From Pseudomonas nicosulfuronedens (GTDB lineage Bacteria > Pseudomonadota > Gammaproteobacteria > Pseudomonadales > Pseudomonadaceae), in NCBI RefSeq assembly GCF_005877905.1, contig NZ_SWDV01000033.1:25039-89038 (forward strand): 64,000 nt of DNA. Reading direction: 5' to 3'. Position 1 is the stretch's first letter; every line of letters begins with the position of its first letter. Position numbers and translations under genes: made by a program. The notes under the pieces are model-generated. The model had not been told where the DNA came from, did no database searches, and saw nothing but the letters and a program-made list of their open reading frames with translations. This document shows positions 34,841 through 43,564 of this stretch, piece after piece.

Positions 34841-36163
34841 TCAAAGGCAGACGCGCGCAATCGAACCGTCAATCGACAGTCGAGTACCGTAGGGCTCCGA
34901 CAGCGCGGCGAAGCGCTGCAGGATCGCTTGTGCGTGGTCGCCTTCGGCCAGGCGCGGACGGCCACGGCGGTGCACCGCCTCGCCCAGGCCCAGGCTTACC
35001 GGGTGCAGTTCGACACCGGTGAGGCGGCGGCCGTCGAACTGGCACACCGGCACCAGGCTTTCCCAGAAGCGCGAGTCGGAGGGGAAGCTGCGGGTGTCGT
35101 TCTGCGTGCGTTGCAGGAATACCTTCGACGGCGTCTGGTTGCGGTCCACGCGGAACTGCTCGTAGCTGTCCGCCGGCAGGCGCTCCACCAGTTCGTTCTG
35201 GCCGATGAAGTTGCCCAGGCTGTAGAAGATCGGCTTGCCGTTGTAGATCTCCATGCCGCGCAGCAGGTGTGGGCCATGGCCGACCACGATGTCGACGCCG
35301 GCGTCGATCATGCGCCGCGCCACCGGCTGGATGAACTCGGCGGCCGCTTCCAGGTTCCAGTCGCCGGTGGCGTCATGGCCCAGTTCGTGGGCGTGGATGC
35401 TCAGCACGACGATATCCGACATCGTCCGTGCCTCCTCGACCCAGCGCAGAATCTCGTCCATGTCCTTCTTGCGCGGCAGGGTGCGCAGGCGGGCGCTCTC
35501 GCCCTGGCGGAACAGCAGCGGGGTAAAGGGACCGAACACTGCCAGCGACGGGTCGGGGATCGGATGGGCGAAGCCCAGGTCCACTGCGCCCTGGTAGAGA
35601 CGGTCCAGACCGAGGCTGGCGATGATGCCGCGCATGGCCTCCATCTGTGCGCCATCAAGCTGGTGCACGGTGTCGTAGCGCAGCGGGTTCAGGCCGGGGC
35701 GGCCCGGCATGTCGCGGGTCTGCTCGCTGGCCTCCTGACCCTTGCCGAAAGTGGAGGTGCAGGCCAGCAGCGAGACGGTGCCGGCGGGCTTGGTGCAGTA
35801 TGCCGGGCGACGGGCTTCCTCGAGGTTGCGGCCGGTGCCGGCGAACAGCAGCTCGCGCTTTTCCAGCTGAGCGTGGGCGGCGTGCAGGCCGGCAATACCG
35901 TAGTCCAGGCTGTGGTTGTTGGCCGTGGAGAACAGGTCGAAGCCACCCTCCACCAGCTCATCGAGAATCCAGGATGGCGCGCCGAAGTGTGAGCCGCCGC
36001 TTTCCAGCACGGCGTCGCCCTGGAAATCGTTGGGCAGCACTTCCAGGTTGGTGAAGCTGACGTCGGCGCCGCGCAGCAGGTCGAACAGCGGGCGCAGGGT
36101 TTCGTCGTCGCGGCTGTTCAGGCGGCGTTGCAGGATGCTGTCGCCGGTCAACGCAATCTTCAT
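34841..36163 (-). CDS. CapA-family (PGA_cap) metallophosphatase-like protein
   Basis: A 440-residue protein of the CapA/PgsA family, which resembles calcineurin-like phosphatases. Visible landmarks are TGDSIL near residue 6, FTNLEV near 37, STANNHSLDYG near 80 and IVVGHGPHLLRGMEIYNGKP with YSLGNFIGQNEL in the second half. Founding members work in poly-gamma-glutamate capsule synthesis, but many pseudomonad copies stand alone with no capsule genes, as here. No signal peptide is seen in the short form. ATG 36163 follows GAGGTGG; a 36-residue upstream extension is not supported. It is divergent from the third DUF1302 gene, with a 273-bp gap. Confidence 0.82.
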   Translation of the reverse strand: MKIALTGDSILQRRLNSRDDETLRPLFDLLRGADVSFTNLEVLPNDFQGDAVLESGGSHFGAPSWILDELVEGGFDLFSTANNHSLDYGIAGLHAAHAQLEKRELLFAGTGRNLEEARRPAYCTKPAGTVSLLACTSTFGKGQEASEQTRDMPGRPGLNPLRYDTVHQLDGAQMEAMRGIIASLGLDRLYQGAVDLGFAHPIPDPSLAVFGPFTPLLFRQGESARLRTLPRKKDMDEILRWVEEARTMSDIVVLSIHAHELGHDATGDWNLEAAAEFIQPVARRMIDAGVDIVVGHGPHLLRGMEIYNGKPIFYSLGNFIGQNELVERLPADSYEQFRVDRNQTPSKVFLQRTQNDTRSFPSDSRFWESLVPVCQFDGRRLTGVELHPVSLGLGEAVHRRGRPRLAEGDHAQAILQRFAALSEPYGTRLSIDGSIARVCL

Positions 36164-36236
36164 GGTCCACCTCATCGTTGGGGAGTCGCTGATGGCGGCG
36201 GACTTTAGGGCAATGTGCGGCGGCGGTCGGCTGAAT

Positions 36237-36285
36237 CCTGGGTATCGCAATAGCCGTCGGTTATCGCCCACGGGGAGTACCCAGG
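36237..36285. promoter_or_regulatory. Inverted repeat in the CapA/DUF1302 divergent promoter region
   Basis: CCTGGGTA (36237-36244) and TACCCAGG (36278-36285) are perfect inverted 8-bp arms 33 bp apart. They could be paired half-sites for a regulator or a cruciform; no promoter elements were assigned with confidence. Confidence 0.35.
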
Positions 36286-36436
36286 CGGTGCTTCCATTCT
36301 GGCTATGGGCATCACTTTTTTTCAGAAGTCAGCGTTGTGACAGCGCTCTTACCATGCGACCGCCTCCCGGCCCAAGAGCCGCGGAGCAGGGGTGGCACGG
36401 CTTGCCGTGACCAGCACGATCCAGGCGGAGAGCAGC

Positions 36437-38290
36437 ATGAAAAGAACAATAACCGGCGCCGCAGGCTTCAAGCCGCACGCGCTGGCGCTGGCGACCAGCA
36501 TGGCCCTTGGCGGGGCATCTTCGGCTCAGGCAGTGAGCTTCAACGTGGGGGAAATCGAGGGGCGCTTCGACTCGACGCTGTCCATCGGCGCGAGCTGGGC
36601 GATGGACAGTCCGGACAAGAAGTTCATCGGTTCCCGCAACGGCGGCACGGCTTCGAGCCAGACTTCCGATGACGGTCGCCTGAACTTCAAGAAGGGCGAG
36701 ACCTTCTCCAAGATCTTCAAGGGTCTGCACGATCTGGAATTGAAGTACGGCGACAGCGGCCTGTTCCTGCGTGGCAAGTACTGGTACGACTTCGAACTGA
36801 AGGACGAGCACCGCCCGCTCTACGACATCGATGACAGCGGCCGCGATACCGCCGCCCAGTCCTCCGGCGCCGAGCTGCTCGACGCCTTCCTCTACCACAA
36901 CTACAACATCCACGACCTGCCGGGCACCGTGCGCCTGGGTCGCCAGGTGGTGAGCTGGGGCGAGAGCACGTTCATCCAGAACGGTATCAACTCGATCAAC
37001 CCGGCAGACGTCGCCGCGCTGCGCCGCCCCGGTTCCGAGGTGAAGGAAGCGCTGATCCCGGTGAGCATGCTGTATTTCAACCAGGGGCTCACCGACACCC
37101 TGTCCATGGAGGCCTTCTACCAGCTGGAGTGGGATAAGACCGTGCCGGACAACTGCGGCACCTTCTTCGGCAGTGACGTGGCGGCCAAGGGCTGCGATAT
37201 CAACATGGCGGTGAACGGCAGCGACTTCGACCGCGACATCGACGGCACCGGCATCAAGGGTGGCTACGGTTACGTGCCGCGCACCAAGGACCACGACGCC
37301 CGTGACGGCGGCCAGTTCGGCGTGGCGCTGCGCTGGATGGTCAACGACACCGAGTTCTCTGCTTACGCGATGAACTACCACAGCCGCACCCCCACCAGTA
37401 ATTGGGTGGTGGGCAAGGGCGCGCTGGCCGACCCGGTGGGTGGCCTGATCGGGCAGGGCGGGCGCAGCACCGCCAGCTGGTATCTGGACTACCCCGAGGA
37501 CATCCGCCTCTACGGCCTGGGCTTCAACACCACCTGGGGCAGCACGGCGGTGCAGGGCGAGATCAGCTACCGCCCGAACATGCCGCTGGGCATCAACTCC
37601 AGCGACGTTTCCGGCGCCGCCACCCTCGGTTCGGCCTCCACCAATGCCCTGGTCAATGCCGGCCTGCCGATCTTCGCCAGCGGCTGGGCGGATTCGAGCT
37701 ACGGCTCGCTGATCCAGGGCTACAAGCGCATGCCCTATACCCAGGCGCAGATGACCTTCACCAACACCTTCGACCAGATTCCGGTGATCGCTGCCGAACG
37801 CCTGACCCTGGTCGGCGAGATCGGCTTCGGTCATATCGGCGACCTGGGCTCCACCGATGGTTCGGACCTGCGCTTCGGCCGCAGCAGCGTGTACGGCAAC
37901 GGCGAACTGGCCAGCGCCGGTTCCTCGTCCCTGCTGGGCCTGTCGGGCAACGCGCTGTGCGAAAAGGTGGTCAACACTGCCAACCCCGGCCAGTGCAACG
38001 ACAAGGGCTTCTACACCCAGAACTCCTGGGGTTACCGCCTGCGCGCCGGCCTTGAATACAACGACCTGATCGGCGGCATCTCGCTGCGTCCGAACCTGGC
38101 GTTCTCCCACGACGTGGAAGGCTACGGCCCGACCTTCAACGAAGGCGACAAGTCGGTGAGCGTCGGCGTCGATGCCGAGTACCTGAGCCGCTACACCGCC
38201 AGCATCAGTTACACCGACTACTTCGGCGGCGATTACAACGTCAACACCGACCGCGACTTCCTCGCCGTCAGCCTGGGCGTCAGCTTCTGA
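36437..38290 (+). CDS. DUF1302 outer-membrane protein, third copy
   Basis: A 617-residue DUF1302 protein with a signal peptide (about residues 1-32, ending SSAQAVSF). It keeps the family marks DDGRLNFKKGETFSKIFKGL, LGRQVVSWGESTFIQNGINS and a terminal barrel strand ending in Phe (GVSF). It is clearly the closest relative of the truncated gene at the window start. ATG 36437 follows GCGGAGAG. Translation is followed within 27 bp by the DUF1329 gene. A porin-like or export role is inferred; the substrate is unknown and no regulator is adjacent on the same side. Confidence 0.9.
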   Translation: MKRTITGAAGFKPHALALATSMALGGASSAQAVSFNVGEIEGRFDSTLSIGASWAMDSPDKKFIGSRNGGTASSQTSDDGRLNFKKGETFSKIFKGLHDLELKYGDSGLFLRGKYWYDFELKDEHRPLYDIDDSGRDTAAQSSGAELLDAFLYHNYNIHDLPGTVRLGRQVVSWGESTFIQNGINSINPADVAALRRPGSEVKEALIPVSMLYFNQGLTDTLSMEAFYQLEWDKTVPDNCGTFFGSDVAAKGCDINMAVNGSDFDRDIDGTGIKGGYGYVPRTKDHDARDGGQFGVALRWMVNDTEFSAYAMNYHSRTPTSNWVVGKGALADPVGGLIGQGGRSTASWYLDYPEDIRLYGLGFNTTWGSTAVQGEISYRPNMPLGINSSDVSGAATLGSASTNALVNAGLPIFASGWADSSYGSLIQGYKRMPYTQAQMTFTNTFDQIPVIAAERLTLVGEIGFGHIGDLGSTDGSDLRFGRSSVYGNGELASAGSSSLLGLSGNALCEKVVNTANPGQCNDKGFYTQNSWGYRLRAGLEYNDLIGGISLRPNLAFSHDVEGYGPTFNEGDKSVSVGVDAEYLSRYTASISYTDYFGGDYNVNTDRDFLAVSLGVSF

Positions 38291-38316
38291 TGCCTATCCG
38301 TCCCAGAGGTACAAGC

Positions 38317-39675
38317 ATGAACAACAAGCAATGGTTGCAGGCGGGCTGCCTGACGCTGAGCCTGCTCGCCGGGCAGGTCATGGCCGCGGTCGGAGCCGAC
38401 CAGGCCGCGCGCCTGGGCAATGAACTCACCCCGATTGGCGCTGAGAAGGCAGGCAACGCCGACGGCAGTATCCCGGCCTGGACCGGTGGCCTGGCGCCCA
38501 ACGCCGGCAAGGTCGATGCCGGTGGTTTCCTCGCCGATCCGTATGCGGCCGACAAACCGCTGTTCACCATCACCGCGCAGAACGCCAGCCAGTACCAGGA
38601 CAAGCTCACGCCGGGCCAGCTGGCAATGTTCCAGCGCTTCCCCGACAGCTACCGCATCCCGGTCTACCCGAGCCACCGCAGCGCCAGCTATCCGCAGACA
38701 GTGATCGACGCGGCGAAGAAGAACGCTACCGCCACCTCGCTGGCCGAGGGCGGCAACGGACTGAACAACTTCACCATGACCGTGCCGTTCCCGATTCCGC
38801 AGAGCGGTCTGGAAGTCATCTGGAACCACGTCACCCGCTACCGTAGCAACGCCATGCTGCGCACCACGGCGCAGATGAACCCGCAGACCAACGGCGCCTA
38901 CACCATCAGCTACATGAAGGAGCAGTTCGCCTTCCCGTTCGGGCTCAAGGACTACGACCCGGCGAAGATGAACAACATCCTCTACTACTTCCGCCAGGAG
39001 ATTCTTTCTCCGCCGCGCCGCGCGGGCAGCGTGATGCTGGTGCTGGAGACCATCGACCAGGTCAAGGAACCGCGCATGGCGTGGATGTACAACGCCGGCC
39101 AGCGCCGCGTGCGCCGCGCCCCGCAAGTGGGCTACGACAGCCCCGGCGCGGAAGGCATGCGCACCTACGACGACTTCGACATGTTCAACGGCGCACCGGA
39201 TCGCTACGACTGGAAACTGGTGGGCAAGAAGGAGCTGTACATCCCCTACAACAGCTTCGCGCTCGACTCGCCGACGCTGAAGTACGACGACATCGTCAAG
39301 CCCGGCCACCTGAATCCTGACCACACCCGCTACGAACTGCACCGCGTGTGGCATGTGGTGGCGACCCTGAAGCCGGGCCAGCGCCACATCTACAGCAAGC
39401 GTGATCTGTACATCGACGAGGACAGCTGGCAGATCGCCGAGGCCGACGCCTACGACGGTCGCGGCAGTCTCTGGCGTGTGTCGGAGGGCCATGCGCGGCC
39501 GTTCTACGACCAGCAGTTCACCTGGCTGACGGCGGAAACCCACTACGACGTGCTGTCCGGCCGCTACACGGTGTCCGGCCTGCGCAACGAGGAGAAGAGC
39601 AGTTACGACTTCGCCGTGCAGTCGAGCAGCAACGACTTCACCCCCAACGCCTTGCGCGCCACGGGCATCCGCTGA
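38317..39675 (+). CDS. DUF1329 protein, third copy
   Basis: A 452-residue DUF1329 protein with a Sec signal peptide (residues 1-23, ending GQVMAAV) and the hallmarks GNADGSIPAWTGG, QRRVRRAPQVGYD and DRYDWKLVGKKELYIPYNSF. It is very similar to the copy at 406. ATG 38317 has GAGGT just upstream; an earlier in-frame ATG at 38290 overlaps the DUF1302 stop and would add nine residues before the signal peptide. A strong terminator follows at 39721. The pair forms a two-gene operon. Confidence 0.9.
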   Translation: MNNKQWLQAGCLTLSLLAGQVMAAVGADQAARLGNELTPIGAEKAGNADGSIPAWTGGLAPNAGKVDAGGFLADPYAADKPLFTITAQNASQYQDKLTPGQLAMFQRFPDSYRIPVYPSHRSASYPQTVIDAAKKNATATSLAEGGNGLNNFTMTVPFPIPQSGLEVIWNHVTRYRSNAMLRTTAQMNPQTNGAYTISYMKEQFAFPFGLKDYDPAKMNNILYYFRQEILSPPRRAGSVMLVLETIDQVKEPRMAWMYNAGQRRVRRAPQVGYDSPGAEGMRTYDDFDMFNGAPDRYDWKLVGKKELYIPYNSFALDSPTLKYDDIVKPGHLNPDHTRYELHRVWHVVATLKPGQRHIYSKRDLYIDEDSWQIAEADAYDGRGSLWRVSEGHARPFYDQQFTWLTAETHYDVLSGRYTVSGLRNEEKSSYDFAVQSSSNDFTPNALRATGIR

Positions 39676-39720
39676 CGGCGGGCTGTACTGGCGCTCACCG
39701 GCGCTCCTTGTGTTCATTCA

Positions 39721-39743
39721 GCGGCCTTCGGGCCGCTTTTTTT
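39721..39743 (+). terminator. Rho-independent terminator after the third DUF1302-DUF1329 operon
   Basis: Stem GCGGCC/GGCCGC with a TTCG tetraloop and seven T residues, 45 bp after the DUF1329 stop. Confidence 0.9.
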
Positions 39744-39758
39744 CATTCGATCCTGAAT

Positions 39759-39790
39759 GGCGGATAACGCTGGCGCGTTATGCGCCCTAC
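39759..39790. repeat. Half copy of the GTAGGGCG palindromic repeat
   Basis: GGCGGATAACGCTGGCGCG followed by TTATGCGCCCTAC corresponds to one arm of the elements at 30210 and 34000. Confidence 0.65.
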
Positions 39791-39812
39791 GAACTGCCAG
39801 GAAACCTCGACT

Positions 39813-39893
39813 GTAGGATGGGTGGAGCGCAGCGATACCCATGCTGTCATCGCAAGAGATCGATGGGTATCGCTGCGCTCCACGCCATCCTAC
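39813..39893. repeat. GTAGGATGGGTGGAGCGCAG palindromic repeat
   Basis: An 81-bp element whose ends are nearly perfect inverted copies: it starts GTAGGATGGGTGGAGCGC and ends GCGCTCCACGCCATCCTAC, with CGATACCCAT/ATGGGTATCG inside. It is a separate palindromic family from the REP elements. Confidence 0.75.
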
Positions 39894-40009
39894 GAAAGGC
39901 CCGCTGCGCGACTCGCCGGTCTGCGCCCGTTTACCAACCGTTACTCACGCCGGCCTCGTTTTTGCTTTATGTTCGGACCTGTTACCGATCCCGAGCCGTC
40001 GTCCAAACC

Positions 40010-40915
40010 ATGAAGTTGCATCAACTCCGCGCCATCGTCGCCATCTGCGAGAGCGGCAGCATCCAGGAAGCTTCGCGCCTGCTGCACATCTCACAGCCTG
40101 CCCTGTCCAAGAGCATCAAGGAGCTGGAGGCCGAGCTGGGCGTGCCGCTGCTGGTGCGATCCAACCGTGGCATCACCGCCACCGAATACGGTGAGCGCCT
40201 GGTACGCCGCGCGCGGCTGGTGGTGGAAGAAGTGCGCCGTGCGCGGGATGAGATCGAAACGCTCAAGGGCGCCATGGACGGTCGGGTAGCCATCGGCGTG
40301 TCACCGGTGACGCCCAGCCAGCAATTCGCCAGTTGCCTGCTGCGTTACCGCAAGCGCTACCCCAAGGTGCAACTGCAGATCAGCGAACTGCGCCCCGCCA
40401 AGCTGCTCGAAGGCCTGCGCGAAGGCCAGCTGGACCTGGTGCTGACCTCGCAACCGTCTTCGCGCAACGTCGACGGTTTCCATTGGCAGGAACTGTATGC
40501 CCAACCCACCACGCTGGCGGTGCGCAAGGGTCATCCGCTGCGCAATGCGCGTTCGTTGCACGAGCTGCTCGACGAAGAATGGCTGGTGCCCGACTCGCTC
40601 GACGTCTCCCTCGCCGGGCAGATGTTCGAGCAGTACCAGGTTCGTCATCCCGAGCGCGTCATCGAGTGTGCCTCGGTGGTGCTTTACGCGGAATTGGCGG
40701 CCAATACCGATGCGGTGAGCTTCTGGTCGCGGCGGGTGTTCGACCTGCCCATCGTCTCGGGCACCCTCGATGCGCTGGATATCGCCGAGACGGTACCCGG
40801 CACCGATATCTCCCTGGTCTGCCGCCCGCCGGAGTTGATGACCCGCGAGGCGCAGACCCTGGTGGACGAGCTGGTCTACGCCTTCAAGGGCCCGCACCTG
40901 CGCAAGACAGAATGA
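40010..40915 (+). CDS. LysR-family regulator of the M20/MFS/DUF2817 genes
   Basis: A 301-residue LysR regulator of the CbbR/AbgR-like type. The winged helix covers residues 1-60 (LHQLRAIVAICESGSIQEAS and SQPALSKSIKELEAELGVPL) and the effector domain starts near 90 (GRVAIGVSPVTPSQQF). ATG 40010 begins the conserved family N-terminus; upstream frame is repeat sequence. It lies 106 bp before the M20 amidohydrolase on the same strand, so it probably controls that operon. By analogy with AbgR the effector may be an acyl-amino compound. Confidence 0.86.
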   Translation: MKLHQLRAIVAICESGSIQEASRLLHISQPALSKSIKELEAELGVPLLVRSNRGITATEYGERLVRRARLVVEEVRRARDEIETLKGAMDGRVAIGVSPVTPSQQFASCLLRYRKRYPKVQLQISELRPAKLLEGLREGQLDLVLTSQPSSRNVDGFHWQELYAQPTTLAVRKGHPLRNARSLHELLDEEWLVPDSLDVSLAGQMFEQYQVRHPERVIECASVVLYAELAANTDAVSFWSRRVFDLPIVSGTLDALDIAETVPGTDISLVCRPPELMTREAQTLVDELVYAFKGPHLRKTE

Positions 40916-41021
40916 GCGGCGTCGATAACCACCTTTGATAAGCATGCGCGAAGGTCATTATTCAGTGCTTCGCGCGTGGGGCATCCTGCCGGCCACATCA
41001 GAACAATGAGCAGGATGCGGC

Positions 41022-42227
41022 ATGAGTCAGCACCCCACCCTAGAAAGGTTACTGGCTTCCCAGGGAGCCTTCGCCCGGATTCGCCGGGACTTTCACCAGC
41101 ATCCCGAACTGGGCTTCGAAGAGGCGCGCACCAGCTCCATCGTCGCCGGCTATCTGCGCGAATGGGGCTATGAAGTCCATGAGGGCGTCGGTGGCACTGG
41201 CGTGGTCGGCGTGCTGCGACAGGGCAACAGCGCCCGCAGCATCGGCATCCGCGCCGACATGGATGCGCTGCCCATCGAGGAAGCCAGCGGCGTTCCCTAT
41301 GCCAGCCAGCACGCGGGTCGCATGCATGCCTGCGGGCATGACGGCCACACTGCCATCCTGCTCTGTGCCGCCCGCGACCTCTCCGAGCAGCGCAACTTCG
41401 ACGGCACCCTCAACCTGATCTTCCAGCCTGCCGAGGAAACCCTGGGCGGCGCCGTGGCGATGATGGACGATGGCCTGTTCGAGCGCTTCCCCTGCGATGC
41501 GGTTTACGCGCTGCACAACGCGCCGGGCCTGCCGGTGGGCTGCTTCCTGACTCGCGAAGGCGCCCTGACGGCATCTTCCGACCGCGTGTCTATCCGCCTG
41601 ACCGGTGTCGGCGGCCATGGCGCCATGCCACACCTGGCCCGTGACCCGATAGTTGCTGCCGCCGAACTGGTGCTGGCGCTGCAAAGCATCGTCGCGCGCA
41701 ACGTGCCGTCTACCGAAGTGGGGGTGGTGACCGTGGGCATGCTCAAGGCGGGGGAGGCGGCCAACGTCATTCCTGACCACGCCGACCTGCGTCTGAGCGT
41801 GCGTGCTACCAAGCCTGAGGTGCGCGAGCTGCTCAAGCGGCGCATCGGCGAAATCACCCGTGGCGTCGCCGCCGTGCACGGCATGGAGCTGCAGTACGAA
41901 TACGAGGAACTGGTGCCGGTGCTGGTCAACACGCCGGAAGAAACCCGGCTCGCACGCCAGGTGCTGACCGAGCTGGTCGGCCCGCAGCGCCTGCTGTCCG
42001 AGATCCCTTCGGGCTTCCTCGGCAGCGAGGATTTCGCCTGGATGCTGGAGCGCCGCCCCGGCTGCTACATCGCCCTCGGTAACGGCAACAGCGGCCCCAG
42101 CGGCTGCATGGTCCACAATCCCGGCTACGACTTTAACGACGGCGCCATTCCCTTCGGCGCGGCCCTCTGGGTGAGGTTGGTGGAAACTTCTCTGAGTACT
42201 ACTCCCGGCAACGGAGCCCTGGCATGA
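41022..42227 (+). CDS. M20-family amidohydrolase (hippurate hydrolase / N-acyl amino acid amidohydrolase type)
   Basis: A 401-residue metallohydrolase of the M20D group. Metal and catalytic motifs are present: RRDFHQHPELGFEE at the N-terminus, GIRADMDALPI, MHACGHDGH and IFQPAEETLGG (the catalytic Glu pair), plus the late FLGSEDFAWML. Such enzymes cleave N-acyl or N-aroyl amino acids to the free amino acid and carboxylate. No signal peptide, so it acts in the cytoplasm. Its stop overlaps the transporter start (ATGA), which points to import followed by hydrolysis of the same compound. Confidence 0.9.
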   Translation: MSQHPTLERLLASQGAFARIRRDFHQHPELGFEEARTSSIVAGYLREWGYEVHEGVGGTGVVGVLRQGNSARSIGIRADMDALPIEEASGVPYASQHAGRMHACGHDGHTAILLCAARDLSEQRNFDGTLNLIFQPAEETLGGAVAMMDDGLFERFPCDAVYALHNAPGLPVGCFLTREGALTASSDRVSIRLTGVGGHGAMPHLARDPIVAAAELVLALQSIVARNVPSTEVGVVTVGMLKAGEAANVIPDHADLRLSVRATKPEVRELLKRRIGEITRGVAAVHGMELQYEYEELVPVLVNTPEETRLARQVLTELVGPQRLLSEIPSGFLGSEDFAWMLERRPGCYIALGNGNSGPSGCMVHNPGYDFNDGAIPFGAALWVRLVETSLSTTPGNGALA

Positions 42228-43498
42228 ATCGTCGCAATGCAGTTCTCCTGCTCCTGATGCTGGTGATGGTCATCAGCGTGCTGGACAAGACCATCTTCGC
42301 CTTCGCTGGCGCGCAGATCATCGACGAGCTGAAGCTCTCGCCGACGGAGTTCGGCTTTATCGGCAGCGCGTTCTTCTTTCTCTATTCGATCTCGGGTGTG
42401 CTGGTGGGCTTCCTCGCCAACCGCTTCCCGACACGCTGGATTCTCGCCGGCATGTCGGTGGTATGGATGGCCTCGCAACTGCTGGTAGCGCTGTCCAGCG
42501 GCTTCGCCGCACTGGTCGCCGGGCGCCTGTTGCTGGGAGCCGGCACCGGACCGGGCACGGCGGTGACCCAGCATGCCTGCTTCAAGTGGTTCGGTCCGAA
42601 GGAGCGGGTGCTGCCCTCGGCGCTGATCCAGGTATCGATCATGCTGGGTGCCGTGCTCGGCGCGCTGAGCCTGCCGCTGGCGATCCAGCACTTCGGCTGG
42701 CGCACCGCGTACTTCCTGCTGGCGCTGCTCGGGCTGCTCTGGCTGGTCGTCTGGCTCATCTTCGGCCGTGAAGGACAGCAAACCGAGGAGGAGGGGCCAG
42801 GCTCGTCGCTGCGCCTGCCGTACAGCCGCCTGCTGCTCAACCGCAGCTTCATCTGGATCACCCTGATGGGCTTCCTCAGCTACCTGCCCACCGCGCTGGT
42901 GTACAGCTGGGTGCCGGTCTACCTGCAGAAGGGCCAGGACATGACGCCCATGCAGTCGGGCTACACCGTGATGGTGGTGACGGTCGGGGTAATCCTCGCC
43001 AACCTGCTGCTTTCGACCTTGTCGCAACGGGCGATGAAGCGCGGTGCCTCGGTGCAGCGCGCCATGGTGCTGCCGCCGATGCTCTTCGCGGCGGTCGCTG
43101 GCGTTGCCTTCTGCGCGCTGACGCTGCTGCACGGCGATCGTCTGGCGATCCTGGTGCTTTATGCCCTGGGTGCGATCCTGGTGAACGTCCTGCCAACCTT
43201 CTGCAATACCCTGGTCGCCTACATCGCCCCGAGCGCGCAACGCGGCTCGATGCTGGCGATCCATATCGGCGGCATGACCAGCGCCGGCATGCTTGCGCCC
43301 TGGATTGTCGGCCAACTGGTCGAGTTGCGCGGCGGCGACATCGCCCACGGATTCGAGACCGCACTCGGCCTGTTCGGCGTGCTTACCGTGGTCTGCGCCA
43401 TCCTCGGCTGCCGGATCATCGCCCCCGAGCGTACCCGCCAGTCCCTGCAGGGCGAGCATAACGAAGCGCCGCTGCCCGGTGCTGTCGGCCACGCCTGA
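42224..43498 (+). CDS. MFS transporter (anion:cation symporter type)
   Basis: A 424-residue transporter with 12 predicted helices. Helix 1 has VISVLDKTIFAFAGAQIIDE, the loop 2-3 motif A is reduced (GFLANRFPTRW) and helix 4 shows GRLLLGAGTGPGTAVTQHACFKWF, typical of the ACS family that imports organic anions. It is translationally coupled to the M20 amidohydrolase, so acylated amino acids are the natural cargo guess. A terminator follows at 43510. Confidence 0.88.
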   Translation: MNRRNAVLLLLMLVMVISVLDKTIFAFAGAQIIDELKLSPTEFGFIGSAFFFLYSISGVLVGFLANRFPTRWILAGMSVVWMASQLLVALSSGFAALVAGRLLLGAGTGPGTAVTQHACFKWFGPKERVLPSALIQVSIMLGAVLGALSLPLAIQHFGWRTAYFLLALLGLLWLVVWLIFGREGQQTEEEGPGSSLRLPYSRLLLNRSFIWITLMGFLSYLPTALVYSWVPVYLQKGQDMTPMQSGYTVMVVTVGVILANLLLSTLSQRAMKRGASVQRAMVLPPMLFAAVAGVAFCALTLLHGDRLAILVLYALGAILVNVLPTFCNTLVAYIAPSAQRGSMLAIHIGGMTSAGMLAPWIVGQLVELRGGDIAHGFETALGLFGVLTVVCAILGCRIIAPERTRQSLQGEHNEAPLPGAVGHA

Positions 43499-43509
43499 TC
43501 TTCTTCAAA

Positions 43510-43533
43510 GGGCCCGCGCGTCGGGCCCGTTTT
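43510..43533 (+). terminator. Terminator after the MFS gene
   Basis: Arms GGGCCCG and CGGGCCC with a short loop, followed by GTTTT. It separates the transporter from the DUF2817 gene, though read-through is likely as the gap is only 66 bp. Confidence 0.65.
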
Positions 43534-43564
43534 CCTGACTCGAATCCAATCATCCGGAGTGGTG

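Noticed and set aside
36393..36405. Sigma-54-like sequence TGGCACGGCTTGC before the third DUF1302 gene
   Set aside because: The GG and GC pairs are two bases too close for a -24/-12 promoter, and no enhancer-binding regulator is nearby.
36329..38110. A 593-codon open frame opposite the third DUF1302 gene
   Set aside because: Same shadow pattern as above; no signal or domain.
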